This document shows, one piece after another, positions 9,195 to 17,390 of a stretch of DNA of 64,000 bases. Position numbers and translations under genes: made by a program. The notes beneath the pieces are model-generated. The model saw nothing but the letters and a program-made list of their open reading frames with translations. It ran no database searches and had not been told where the DNA came from. The stretch spans positions 10,349 to 74,348 of the forward strand of contig CAAHEC010000003.1 in NCBI GenBank assembly GCA_900772415.1, given 5' to 3'. Positions within the stretch are counted from its first letter, which is position 1, and the number at the start of each line of letters is the position of its first letter. This DNA is from Bacilli bacterium. GTDB taxonomy: Bacteria; Bacillota_I; Bacilli_A; RF39; UBA660.

Positions 9195-9202
9195 GATATA
9201 AT
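9174..9202 (+). promoter_or_regulatory. Sigma-A promoter of rpsF-ssb-rpsR
   Basis: TTTACA (9174-9179) and TATAAT (9197-9202) are 17 bp apart. The -35 lies in the loop side of the ychF terminator, so termination and initiation signals share DNA. Confidence 0.75.
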
Positions 9203-9282
9203 ACAAGGCGAGTAATGGATTTTACTCTCTTGTCTTTCACTTTGATGAAAGACCGATATGACCAAAAGAGGAGGAAAATAAA
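9203..9282 (+). promoter_or_regulatory. Structured mRNA leader of rpsF (probable S6:S18-binding element)
   Basis: The roughly 75-nt leader folds into two hairpins. The first has ACAAG/CTTGT and GAGTAA/TTACTC (9203-9233). The second is a perfect 8-bp stem, GTCTTTCA/TGAAAGAC (9232-9239 with 9246-9253), so the two compete for a few bases. A CCG follows at about 9253-9255, just before the Shine-Dalgarno. S6:S18 autoregulatory leaders with a key CCG are known upstream of rpsF in many bacteria. I infer the same role from position and structure. Confidence 0.55.
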
Positions 9283-9567
9283 ATGAAATACGAAATTATG
9301 TTTATCATTAAACCTAATCTTGAAGAAAATAAGGTAAAGGAAGTAGCAAAAAGCTTTGAGAAAGTTTTAACAGATAACAAAGCTACCGTTACATCTTCAA
9401 AAGATTTAGGTCAAAAAGAATTAGCATATGAAGTAAAAGGTTTTAAAACCGGCTACTACTTTCTAATTAATGTTACAACAGAAGATGTTATTGCAATCAA
9501 TGAATTTGATCGTTTAGCATTAATAAGTGAAGATGTTATTCGTCATTTAATCGTAAAAGAAGATTAA
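9283..9567 (+). CDS. rpsF: 30S ribosomal protein S6
   Basis: S6 binds the central domain of 16S rRNA together with S18. The 94-residue protein starts with MKYEIMFIIKP and contains the family core (DLGQKELAYEVKGFKTGYYFLINV), the usual length. The Shine-Dalgarno is AGAGGAGG. It is first in the rpsF-ssb-rpsR operon, 20 bp before ssb, and is probably autoregulated through the structured leader. Confidence 0.96.
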   Translation: MKYEIMFIIKPNLEENKVKEVAKSFEKVLTDNKATVTSSKDLGQKELAYEVKGFKTGYYFLINVTTEDVIAINEFDRLALISEDVIRHLIVKED

Positions 9568-9587
9568 TAGAAAGTTGAGGAAACAAA

Positions 9588-10058
9588 ATGAATAAGGCAT
9601 TTTTAATTGGAAGATTAACAAGGGATCCAGAGTTAAGATATTCATCTAGTAACGCAGCGATTGTGAATTTTTCTATTGCAATAGATAGACAATATACTAA
9701 TAATCAAGGCCAAAGAGAAACTGATTTTATTAATATTGTGGCTTTTCAAAAACAGGCTGAAAATATAAAGAAATATTGTTTTAAAGGTTCATTAGTTGCT
9801 GTCGATGGAAGAATTCAAACGCGTAATTATGAAGATAAAGATGGAAAACGTATTTATGTAACTGAAGTAGTTGCGGACCGCGTACAATTCCTTGGTGCTA
9901 AACAATCAGCATCGGAAATAAATGCTGATGCAAATAAAGACGAAGTTTCACCATCAGATTTCCAAGATGCAAAACCAAGTGAAACTAATGTCTCAGATGA
10001 TGTTTTTGCAGACTTCGGAAGTAGCATAGAAATTAGCGATGATGATATTGCATTTTAA
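9588..10058 (+). CDS. ssb: Single-stranded DNA-binding protein
   Basis: SSB coats single-stranded DNA in replication and repair. The 156 residues have the OB fold (MNKAFLIGRLTRDPELRYS, then RETDFINIVAFQKQAENI), an acidic low-complexity linker and the protein-interaction tip. The tip reads DDDIAF, where most SSBs have a proline before the last Phe (DDDIPF or DDDLPF). ATG 9588 follows TTGAGGAAA. Its position between rpsF and rpsR is the standard arrangement. Confidence 0.96.
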   Translation: MNKAFLIGRLTRDPELRYSSSNAAIVNFSIAIDRQYTNNQGQRETDFINIVAFQKQAENIKKYCFKGSLVAVDGRIQTRNYEDKDGKRIYVTEVVADRVQFLGAKQSASEINADANKDEVSPSDFQDAKPSETNVSDDVFADFGSSIEISDDDIAF

Positions 10059-10080
10059 TTAAATTAAGGAGGAACATATA

Positions 10081-10296
10081 ATGGCAGAGTTTTTTAGAAA
10101 GAAAAAGAAAATATGTCAAATGTGTGCTGGAAAAAGTGTAGATTATAAAGATCCTGAAATATTAAGAAAATATATAAATGAAAAGGGTAAAATTTTACCA
10201 AGAAGAGTAACAGGAGCTTGTTCTAAGCACCAAAGACATATTGCTAAGCAAATTAAGAGAGCTAGAATGATAGCATTACTACCATTCTCTAAATAA
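10081..10296 (+). CDS. rpsR: 30S ribosomal protein S18
   Basis: The 71-residue protein shows the S18 core (DYKDPEILRKYINEKGKILPRRVTG and CSKHQRHIAKQIKRAR). C14 and C17 at the start (CQMC) are often seen in S18. It partners S6 in the 30S platform. The Shine-Dalgarno AAGGAGG is strong. A 12-bp hairpin terminator follows. Confidence 0.96.
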   Translation: MAEFFRKKKKICQMCAGKSVDYKDPEILRKYINEKGKILPRRVTGACSKHQRHIAKQIKRARMIALLPFSK

Positions 10297-10297
10297 C

Positions 10298-10330
10298 AAA
10301 GAAAGTTCAGGTATTTTGAACTTTCTTTTC
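10298..10330 (+). terminator. Terminator of the rpsF-ssb-rpsR operon
   Basis: A perfect 12-bp stem, AAAGAAAGTTCA/TGAACTTTCTTT (10298-10309 with 10317-10328), with a 7-nt loop and trailing Ts. Confidence 0.85.
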
Positions 10331-10354
10331 ATTAGAAAAAAATTATGTTATAAT
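10326..10354 (+). promoter_or_regulatory. Promoter of rplI-dnaB-rlmH operon
   Basis: TTTTCA (10326-10331), a 17-bp spacer and an extended -10 TGTTATAAT (10346-10354). The -35 box is the T-tail of the previous terminator. Confidence 0.65.
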
Positions 10355-10394
10355 ACTTATACGAATTATTTGTTTGAAAGAAGGTTTATCTAAT

Positions 10395-10835
10395 ATGAAG
10401 GTTATATTTATAAAAGATGTTAAAGGCCAGGGAAAGGCTGGAGATATTAAGGAAGTTAAAGACGGATATGGCCAGAATTTTTTAATAAGAAATGGATATG
10501 CGGTTTCATATACTAAGAAAAGTAAAGAAATTCTTGATTTAAATAATAAAAACAAGGAAAAGCAAGAGGCTGATTTAATAAAAGAATGCAATAAAATAAA
10601 AGAAGAACTAAAAAAAGAAGTTATAAAATTTAAAATGAAAACGGGAAAACAGGACCAAGTTTTTGGTGCTATAACGACTAAACAAATAGCAAATGAATTA
10701 GAAAAATTGGGATATAAAATTGATAAGAAAAGAATAATTTTAGCTGAGCCTATTAATTCATTAGGCTATCATGATGTAACTATTAATTTGCATAAAAAAG
10801 TACAGGCGATAATTAAACTTGAATTAATTAAGTAA
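10395..10835 (+). CDS. rplI: 50S ribosomal protein L9
   Basis: The 146 residues start MKVIFIKDVKGQGKAGDIKEV and carry the L9 N-terminal domain, the long connecting helix and the C-terminal RNA-binding domain. I use ATG 10395 rather than TTG 10374 because AGAAGG (10379-10384) is correctly spaced and L9 starts at this point. It precedes dnaB by 17 bp, as in Bacillus. Confidence 0.95.
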   Translation: MKVIFIKDVKGQGKAGDIKEVKDGYGQNFLIRNGYAVSYTKKSKEILDLNNKNKEKQEADLIKECNKIKEELKKEVIKFKMKTGKQDQVFGAITTKQIANELEKLGYKIDKKRIILAEPINSLGYHDVTINLHKKVQAIIKLELIK

Positions 10836-10852
10836 AAAAAGGAAGTGATAAA

Positions 10853-12199
10853 ATGGCAGAAAGAAATATACCAAATAGTATTGAGGCAGAAAAAGCTGTA
10901 TTAGGTTCTGCTTTTTTATCTAAGGTGGCATTACAAAAAATTTGTGATGAATTAACTCCTGATAGTTTTTATAGTGATGCTAACGCTAAAATTTTTGAAA
11001 CGATAAGTGAGCTAAATGGCAAATCAATTCCACTTGATATTACTATACTAGCTAATAAACTATCTGAAAAGAAGATATTAACTCAAGTTGGAAATATCGA
11101 ATATTTATCAGAAATAATAGATTCTGTACCAAGTGCTTCTAATGTTGAGTATTATATCAACATTGTAAAGGAAAAAATGATTGGTAGGAAAATAATAGAA
11201 ACAGCAACTGAAATAGCTAATGATGCTTATACTTCTAATGATTCTATCTATGATGTTTTAGACAGTGCTGAGATGAAAATGCTTAGAATTGGTAATATGA
11301 GAAAAACTACCGAATTTCAAAGCATAAAGGATGTTGCTTATAGAGAACAAGCTAATTTGGAAAAGCTAGCTGAACAGGGCTCTGATATAACGGGTCTTGC
11401 TACGGGGTTTAATGATTTTGATAAATTAACAGCAGGATTACAACCTAATCAGTTTATAATTATTGCGGCTCGTCCTGCTATGGGTAAAACAGCTTTTGCT
11501 CTTAATTTGGCAACCTATGCTGCTATGCATAATGAAAAATCAGTTGCGGTATTTAACCTAGAAATGAGTGCAGAGCAACTTGCAAATCGTATTTTGCAGT
11601 CATTAGGCCAAATATCAGGAATTAAAATGCGTACAGGACGCCTTGAACATAATGATTGGAAAAGACTTAATGAAGCTATAAGTAGACTTTCTGATACTAA
11701 TTTATTTTTGGATGATACACCTGGTATAACAATAGGTGAAATAAGAAGTAAGTGTAGAAGACTTGCAAATTCTGATAAAGGGCTAGGCCTTGTTGTAATA
11801 GATTATTTACAACTTATAACAGGACCTTCAAAGACGATTGGAAACAGACAACAAGAAGTATCTGAAATATCTCGTAGTTTGAAAACAATGGCCTTAGAAC
11901 TTGGTGTTCCTGTAATAGCGTTAGCACAACTTTCTCGTGCTGTTGAGCAAAGGGAAGACAAAAGACCTATAATGAGTGATTTAAGAGAGTCTGGTTCAAT
12001 AGAACAAGATGCTGACATTGTATCATTTTTATACAGAGATGATTATTATAATAAAGAAGCAAGACGAGATGATAATTCTAGTATAACAGAATTTATAATT
12101 GGGAAAAACAGAAGTGGTCCAACGACTACCATAGAATTATTATTTAGAAAAGATACGTCAACTTTTGTTAATTTTAAAAGGGAAAGTGGTGAACAATAA
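10853..12199 (+). CDS. dnaB: Replicative DNA helicase DnaB
   Basis: This hexameric helicase unwinds the replication fork (called DnaC in B. subtilis). The 448 residues show the N-terminal primase-interaction domain, a linker helix and the RecA-like motor with Walker A ARPAMGKTAFALN, Walker B VVIDYLQLI, and SDLRESGSIEQDAD and GKNRSGPT motifs. ATG 10853 follows AAGGAAGTG. Its stop overlaps the next start (TAATG), which indicates coupling to the M23 gene. Confidence 0.97.
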   Translation: MAERNIPNSIEAEKAVLGSAFLSKVALQKICDELTPDSFYSDANAKIFETISELNGKSIPLDITILANKLSEKKILTQVGNIEYLSEIIDSVPSASNVEYYINIVKEKMIGRKIIETATEIANDAYTSNDSIYDVLDSAEMKMLRIGNMRKTTEFQSIKDVAYREQANLEKLAEQGSDITGLATGFNDFDKLTAGLQPNQFIIIAARPAMGKTAFALNLATYAAMHNEKSVAVFNLEMSAEQLANRILQSLGQISGIKMRTGRLEHNDWKRLNEAISRLSDTNLFLDDTPGITIGEIRSKCRRLANSDKGLGLVVIDYLQLITGPSKTIGNRQQEVSEISRSLKTMALELGVPVIALAQLSRAVEQREDKRPIMSDLRESGSIEQDADIVSFLYRDDYYNKEARRDDNSSITEFIIGKNRSGPTTTIELLFRKDTSTFVNFKRESGEQ

Positions 12200-13674
12200 T
12201 GCTTAAAGTAATAAAAACGGGGTTAACTTATATATTTTCTATTATACTTGCGTTATTTATTGTATTAACGGTTAAATTTGTTAATAGATATGATTTAAGT
12301 CCAAAGGAAGTATATAAAGTATATTTAGATGGCAAGGCAATAGGAAATATAAAAGATAAAAAAGAATTAGAAGATTACATTAATGATGAACAAAAAGACT
12401 TAAAAGAAAAATACGCGGTTAATAAAGTTTATATTCCAACAGGTGTTGACATTCAAAAATGTATAACCTATGAAAAAAAGGTTTTAACCGCAAAACAAGT
12501 ACATAATATAATAAAAGAAAAAAAACCTTTTACTGTAAAAGGTTACATAATAAAAATAAAACCTACGAGTAAGGACGAAGAAACAATTGTTATAAACGTG
12601 CTTGATAAAAAAATATTCGATAAGGCTTTAAGATCAGTAGTTGAAGCGTTTGTTAGTGCGGATCAAGTAAAGAATTATGAAAATGATACACAACCAGAAA
12701 TAAAGGATACTGGTTCTATAATTGAAGATATATATATAGATCAAAATATAACTATAAAAAAAGGATACGTATCAACGGATGACCAAATTTTTACTGATGA
12801 AAAATTGCTTACGAAGTATTTATTATTTGGTGAAATAAAAGAAGAAGAATATTACACAGTAAAAGAAGGAGATACGATTGATTCTATAGCTTATGATCAT
12901 AAGCTTGCAACAGCGGAATTTTTAGTTGTTAATCCAGAATTTACTAGTGCTAATACTTTACTTTCGGTAGGTCAACAAGTTAAAGTAGGGCTTATTGCTC
13001 CTATTGTTGACGTTGTAGTTGAATCACACACTATTTTGGATCAAGAAAGCCAGTATAAAACGACTACAGAAGACGATTCAACGTTAGCACTTGGTACAGA
13101 GAAAGTTGTTACGCAAGGGCAAAACGGAATAGATCGTTTAACTACAAAAATAAAAACCGTAAATGGTGAAACAAATAACGTTGTAATATTAAGTTCTGAG
13201 GTTATTACCCCATCAGTTGATAAGGTAGTAAAAGTTGGTACAAAATCAGTTGCTACTGGAGGAACAGCACCTATAATGTCAGGTTCTTGGGCATGGCCAA
13301 CTATTTCTCAATATTTTATTTCAAGTCATTTTGGTTATCGTTGGGGTAAAATTCATGAAGCCATTGATATTGCAGGAAGTGGTGAGGGCTCTCCTATTTA
13401 TGCAGCGGGAAGTGGAGTTGTTGTTACATCACAAAATAAAGGAAGTTTAGGTAATCATGTTACAATAAACCATGGTAATGGATATTATACTTTATATGCT
13501 CATATGTCATCAAGAAATGTTGTAGTAGGACAAAATGTTCAAAAAGGGCAACAAATTGGTACCATGGGACATACTGGTTTTGCAACAGGAACGCATCTTC
13601 ACTTTGGTTTATATAAAAATGGTATGCCATATAGGGATGGTACACCAATGGATCCAATGATATTATATAGATAA
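12199..13674 (+). CDS. Membrane-anchored M23 endopeptidase with LysM and G5 domains
   Basis: This is a predicted cell-wall hydrolase. The 491 residues have one N-terminal membrane helix (7-29), an extracellular stalk, a LysM motif (about 218-264; YTVKEGDTIDSIA), a G5 domain (about 273-350) and a C-terminal M23/LytM domain (about 365-491). The zinc ligands H386 and D390 (HEAID) and H466-L-H468 are present, so it should be active on peptide cross-bridges. It overlaps dnaB and walJ by one base each. Expression is therefore tied to the replication-helicase operon. Confidence 0.88.
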   Translation: MLKVIKTGLTYIFSIILALFIVLTVKFVNRYDLSPKEVYKVYLDGKAIGNIKDKKELEDYINDEQKDLKEKYAVNKVYIPTGVDIQKCITYEKKVLTAKQVHNIIKEKKPFTVKGYIIKIKPTSKDEETIVINVLDKKIFDKALRSVVEAFVSADQVKNYENDTQPEIKDTGSIIEDIYIDQNITIKKGYVSTDDQIFTDEKLLTKYLLFGEIKEEEYYTVKEGDTIDSIAYDHKLATAEFLVVNPEFTSANTLLSVGQQVKVGLIAPIVDVVVESHTILDQESQYKTTTEDDSTLALGTEKVVTQGQNGIDRLTTKIKTVNGETNNVVILSSEVITPSVDKVVKVGTKSVATGGTAPIMSGSWAWPTISQYFISSHFGYRWGKIHEAIDIAGSGEGSPIYAAGSGVVVTSQNKGSLGNHVTINHGNGYYTLYAHMSSRNVVVGQNVQKGQQIGTMGHTGFATGTHLHFGLYKNGMPYRDGTPMDPMILYR

Positions 13675-14441
13675 TGAAAATATCTGTTTTATCAAGTGGT
13701 AGTCGCGGGAATAGTGTATTAGTACAAACTAGTTGCACTAAGATTTTAATAGATCTTGGTGTAACTAAATCATACCTTGAAGAAAATTTAAAAGAGTTAA
13801 ATGTGGATCCGAATGAAATAACGGGTATATTAATAACACACACCCACGTAGATCATATACAGGGGTTAAAGGTATTCTTAAAAAAATATCATCCAAAATT
13901 ATATGTGAATAAAATAATATTATCTCTTTTAAAAGAATATATAGATAATTTTGATTATGAACTTTATGATTATCCATATTTTTCAGTTGGTGATATAGAT
14001 GTGACCGTTATAAAAACATCACATGATGTTAAAGGTTCAGTTGGATTTATACTTAAAAATGATGATAAATCGATGGTTTATATAACAGATACTGGATATA
14101 TAAATGAAAAATATTTTAAAGTATTATCAAACCATAACTTGTATATAATGGAAAGTAATCATGATATTAATATGCTTATGGAAGGAAAATATCCATTTCA
14201 TTTAAAGCAAAGAATACTAAGTGATAAGGGACACCTTTCTAATAAAGATTCTTCCTATTATCTATCTAAATTTATAGGAGATAAAACAAAAACGATTGTA
14301 TTGGCACACTTAAGTGATGATAATAATACTTATGAACTTGCTCTTAATACACTTTTAGAAACTTTAGATAAAAATAAATTACGAGTTGATAATATATTAA
14401 TTGCAAAGCAAAAGAAGAAAACAGATTGGATAGAAGTATGA
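13674..14441 (+). CDS. walJ: WalJ/YycJ-type metallo-beta-lactamase fold hydrolase
   Basis: The 255-residue protein starts MKISVLSSGSRGNSVLV and has the metal motif H56-T-H58-V-D60-H61. Downstream are DTGYIN and HLSDDNN, which are typical of the YycJ branch. YycJ has been linked to coordination of cell division and DNA replication, and its gene often sits with walRK. Here it sits in the dnaB operon just before rlmH, another common neighbour. The start overlaps the M23 stop (TAATG) and its TGA stop overlaps rlmH (ATGA). Confidence 0.85.
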   Translation: MKISVLSSGSRGNSVLVQTSCTKILIDLGVTKSYLEENLKELNVDPNEITGILITHTHVDHIQGLKVFLKKYHPKLYVNKIILSLLKEYIDNFDYELYDYPYFSVGDIDVTVIKTSHDVKGSVGFILKNDDKSMVYITDTGYINEKYFKVLSNHNLYIMESNHDINMLMEGKYPFHLKQRILSDKGHLSNKDSSYYLSKFIGDKTKTIVLAHLSDDNNTYELALNTLLETLDKNKLRVDNILIAKQKKKTDWIEV

Positions 14442-14884
14442 TAAAAATAATATGTGTTGGAAAATTAAAAGAAAAATATTTAATAGAAGCTATAAAGGAA
14501 TACAAAAAAAGATTATCTAAGTATACTAAATTAGAAATAATAGAATTACCTGATTATAATTATGATCAAGTAAAAACAAAAATAGAAGAGGGTAAAAACA
14601 TATTATCTAAAATATCCGAAAAAGATTATGTAGTTACATTAGAAATAAATGGAAAGGAACTTGATTCTATCTGTTTATCTAGTTTTATAGATAGCAATAT
14701 TTCAAAGAATATAACCTTTATAATAGGTGGTTCAAATGGTTTATCAGATGACGTTCTAAAGAGAGCCAATTATTCTTTATCTTTTTCAAAGTTAACATTT
14801 CCGCATCAACTATTTAGAGTATTATTATTGGAACAAATATATCGTTCTTTTAAAATAATGAATAATGAAAGCTATCACAAATAG
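14438..14884 (+). CDS. rlmH: 23S rRNA pseudouridine-1915 N3-methyltransferase RlmH
   Basis: RlmH is a SPOUT-family enzyme methylating pseudouridine 1915 of 23S rRNA. The 148 residues begin MIKIICVGKLKEKY, contain the SAM-binding FIIGGSNGLSD and end in the conserved SYHK. I use ATG 14438 (ATGA overlap with walJ), not TTG 14426. In staphylococci the 3' end of this gene (orfX) is the attachment site for SCC elements. Here bases 14857-14884 are repeated at 16647-16674, as noted separately. Confidence 0.95.
   Translation: MIKIICVGKLKEKYLIEAIKEYKKRLSKYTKLEIIELPDYNYDQVKTKIEEGKNILSKISEKDYVVTLEINGKELDSICLSSFIDSNISKNITFIIGGSNGLSDDVLKRANYSLSFSKLTFPHQLFRVLLLEQIYRSFKIMNNESYHK
14857..14884 (+). repeat. 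rlmH 3'-end direct repeat, copy 1 (SCC att-like)
   Basis: This 28-bp sequence covers the last codons of rlmH (MNNESYHK stop). It matches 16647-16674 at 25 of 28 bases, all differences being transitions. It aligns in place with the S. aureus SCC attB core, sharing TATCAYAAAT. Copy 1 forms the left part of the rlmH terminator. Confidence 0.7.
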
Positions 14885-14897
14885 CTTTTTATTTTTT
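14868..14897 (+). terminator. Terminator of the rplI-to-rlmH operon
   Basis: A perfect 8-bp stem, AAAGCTAT/ATAGCTTT (14868-14875 with 14881-14888), a 5-nt loop and a long T-run. The rlmH stop codon lies in the right arm. Confidence 0.8.
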
Positions 14898-14931
14898 TAC
14901 GTGATATAATAGTAATAATAGGAGAGTATTT

Positions 14932-16674
14932 ATGTTGGTTGCAATAATAAAAAACGCTGATAGAACTTATGAATATTTGTATGAAATACAAAATGAATTA
15001 ATATCTTTTCACGTTGATAAAAATGGTTTTTCTTTGTCTGATAATTCTTATATGAATAAACTTATATCCAAATTCAACTATAATTCATCTTGTGAATATT
15101 TAACTAACTTTAAACAATACAAAGTATATTATGATCCATCAACGAATTTTAAACACTTTATTAATAATAAAACTGAGGATTATGAAATGTTTTTTAGATT
15201 CAATGGAATGAATGCTTGTTATTATAAAGATGGGAAAAAGCATGATATTTATAGTAAATTGTTTGCAATATTAGGTGCTTCAGTTATTCTCACATATGCT
15301 GGTCTTATATCATTTGTTGGTTTAAAATTTGATACTAATGTTTACTATGCAACGCATACTTCTCATAGTATAACAGGTCTTGTCGGGATGTATGAAAACA
15401 AAAAACTAGATTATAAAGATGCGATAGATAGTATAAATTCTAGTAATTTACCTGATGATGTTAAGATTATTATTTCAAATGAATCATTTTTAAAATTAAT
15501 TTTTTCCTATTATGAAGGCTCTCCTTTAGAGTATACTTCTAGTTTAAAATTTAATGATTTAAGGATTCAAAATTTCAAAGAAGATAGCGAAGAAAATAAA
15601 GTGAGAAATGGTTATTATGATAGTTTTACTCCTAATGTTTTGTATTCCAAAGAAGGACAAAGTAAAAATAGTGAAACGTCAACTGTAATTCATGAGTTTA
15701 TTCATTTGCTTCAGGCCGAGGGGAACTCTTATTATTATTTGGATGAGGCTGTTGCAGAATTAATGACAGCTGAACTTTTGGATTCTTCTCCAGTTACGTA
15801 TTTTGGAGCTATTGACAACTTAAAATTATTAATAAATATAATTGGTCCAGAACCAATATATGAATTATCGTTTGGCGGCGATGATACGAGTTTAAACAAC
15901 ATTCTAAAATCAAATTTATCTAGCAAAGAAATATTCACATTAAAGTATTATTTGCAAAAAAATGGGGAAGAAATCAATAATAATGAGGAAATTCATTCTG
16001 AAATAAAAAAAATACTTTATAAACTGTATAAAAATATTTATGGAAAAGATATAGAAGAAGATCAAAACATAATGTGTGTATTAAATGATAATTTAAGTAA
16101 AAATGCGTCTATAAGTGATAAAAGACACTTTTTAATTCCTGATGAAATGAAAGAAGAAGAATATATAATGGTAGTGGGAGAAGATGAAGATATATTAGCA
16201 CAAAAGGGTTTTTTAAGTAAAAAAACTTGTTACAAAGAGTTTTTAAAAATAGATTCTAATTATTATAATAAAAATAAAGGAACGGACGATATAGAATTAA
16301 TAGAAAACCTAAATGAAAATGGTGAAATTATTGGAAAGATAATGAACGATGGACATAAGACTTATTATAAACTTTTACGCAGTCCTATTCCAACCGATCA
16401 ATATGAATTCTTTAGCTTTAGAACTTTACCATCACAAACGATTAGTATACCTGATGCCATAGATAGTGGTTATATTAGTGCTTATAAAGTATCGTATTCT
16501 TTAGAAAAAAAGAATTCTAACTATTATGAGTATGTCTATTATGTTCCAAATGGTACTAATATAGAATTAGAAAAAAATATGTGCAAATTTAAAGTTAATG
16601 GAATTAAGACTAGATTTTGTGATCAATATAATGATTTGATGCAAAGAATGAATGATGAAAGTTATCATAAATAG
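14932..16674 (+). CDS. Predicted membrane zinc metallopeptidase, unknown family
   Basis: I do not recognise this 580-residue protein as a named family. It has one clear hydrophobic helix (about 108-130) after an N-terminal soluble region. A zincin motif H254-E-F-I-H258 is followed by LDEAVAE with E272 and E276 as candidate third ligands, and a C-terminal ~200-residue domain has no motif I know. A TATAAT at 14905-14910 and TAGGAG before ATG suggest its own expression. It lies exactly between the two rlmH-end repeats and its final residues MNDESYHK mimic the RlmH C-terminus. It may be cargo of an SCC-like insertion. Confidence 0.7.
   Translation: MLVAIIKNADRTYEYLYEIQNELISFHVDKNGFSLSDNSYMNKLISKFNYNSSCEYLTNFKQYKVYYDPSTNFKHFINNKTEDYEMFFRFNGMNACYYKDGKKHDIYSKLFAILGASVILTYAGLISFVGLKFDTNVYYATHTSHSITGLVGMYENKKLDYKDAIDSINSSNLPDDVKIIISNESFLKLIFSYYEGSPLEYTSSLKFNDLRIQNFKEDSEENKVRNGYYDSFTPNVLYSKEGQSKNSETSTVIHEFIHLLQAEGNSYYYLDEAVAELMTAELLDSSPVTYFGAIDNLKLLINIIGPEPIYELSFGGDDTSLNNILKSNLSSKEIFTLKYYLQKNGEEINNNEEIHSEIKKILYKLYKNIYGKDIEEDQNIMCVLNDNLSKNASISDKRHFLIPDEMKEEEYIMVVGEDEDILAQKGFLSKKTCYKEFLKIDSNYYNKNKGTDDIELIENLNENGEIIGKIMNDGHKTYYKLLRSPIPTDQYEFFSFRTLPSQTISIPDAIDSGYISAYKVSYSLEKKNSNYYEYVYYVPNGTNIELEKNMCKFKVNGIKTRFCDQYNDLMQRMNDESYHK
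16647..16674 (+). repeat. rlmH 3'-end direct repeat, copy 2 (SCC att-like)
   Basis: This is the second copy of the 28-bp sequence at 14857-14884, with 25 of 28 bases identical. It is in frame as the last eight codons of the metallopeptidase gene. Unlike copy 1 it is not followed by a terminator; the ung promoter begins 2 bp later. The two copies bound a 1.79-kb segment. Confidence 0.7.
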
Positions 16675-16675
16675 T

Positions 16676-16704
16676 TTGAAAAGGTACTATTAAAATGATA
16701 TTAT
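16676..16704 (+). promoter_or_regulatory. Promoter of ung
   Basis: TTGAAA (16676-16681) and TATTAT (16699-16704) are separated by 17 bp. The box begins directly after repeat copy 2. Confidence 0.6.
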
Positions 16705-16725
16705 ATAAGTGTTTGGAGTGATTAT

Positions 16726-17376
16726 ATGTTTCATAATAGTTGGGATGTGATATTACAAGATGAAATGCAAAAAAAATATTTTAAATATATAAAGGAATTT
16801 GTTAAAGAAGAAAGATTATCTAAAACTATATATCCCCCAGCAAAGGATTTGTTCAATGCTTTTAAATTAACTGATTTTAAAGATATAAAGGTAGTCATTT
16901 TAGGACAAGACCCATATCATGGAGAAAAAGAAGCGATGGGATTATCCTTTTCTGTTAGAAGGGGAGTTAGGACGCCGCCTTCTCTTAGAAATATTTTCAA
17001 AGAATTAAAAGATGACTTAAACATAGATAGATGCGATACTGATTTATCTGATTGGGCAAAACAAGGAGTATTTTTGCTCAATACCGTATTAACCGTTGAA
17101 AAAGATAAAGCTAATTCTCATAAAGAAGTAGGCTGGGAGATATTTACTGATTATGTTATAAAAGAAATTAACGATAAATTAAATAACGTTGTATTTATTT
17201 TATGGGGAAGACAGGCAAGAGATAAAAAAAGAATTATTACTAATCCTAACAACTATATAATAGAATCAGCTCATCCATCTCCTCTTTCTGCCTATAATGG
17301 TTTTTTTGGTAGTAAACCATTTTCTAAAACTAATAATTATTTAAAAAAGCATAATAAAACAGAGATTAATTGGTAA
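16726..17376 (+). CDS. ung: Uracil-DNA glycosylase (family 1)
   Basis: Ung removes uracil from DNA to start base excision repair. The 216 residues contain the water-activating motif GQD62PYHG, the PPSLRNIF element and HPSPLSA with H183, followed by GFFGSKPFSKTN. All catalytic positions are kept and the length is typical. The start ATG 16726 follows TTGGAGTGA. In Bacillus ung (ywdG) lies close to gerQ (ywdI), and gerQ is 0.6 kb away here too. Confidence 0.97.
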   Translation: MFHNSWDVILQDEMQKKYFKYIKEFVKEERLSKTIYPPAKDLFNAFKLTDFKDIKVVILGQDPYHGEKEAMGLSFSVRRGVRTPPSLRNIFKELKDDLNIDRCDTDLSDWAKQGVFLLNTVLTVEKDKANSHKEVGWEIFTDYVIKEINDKLNNVVFILWGRQARDKKRIITNPNNYIIESAHPSPLSAYNGFFGSKPFSKTNNYLKKHNKTEINW

Positions 17377-17390
17377 CCTCTGTTTTATTA
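17352..17390. terminator. Bidirectional terminator between ung and the LemA-like gene
   Basis: A perfect 13-bp stem (17352-17364 with 17378-17390) is A/T-rich on both flanks. It can serve ung on the + strand and the convergent gene on the - strand. Confidence 0.8.

Noticed and set aside
13460..13843. 127-codon - strand ORF across the M23-walJ junction
   Set aside because: Antisense to two well-supported overlapping genes.
14885..16646. A ccr-type recombinase within the rlmH-end repeats
   Set aside because: The only gene between the repeats is the metallopeptidase; no serine recombinase motif is encoded there.
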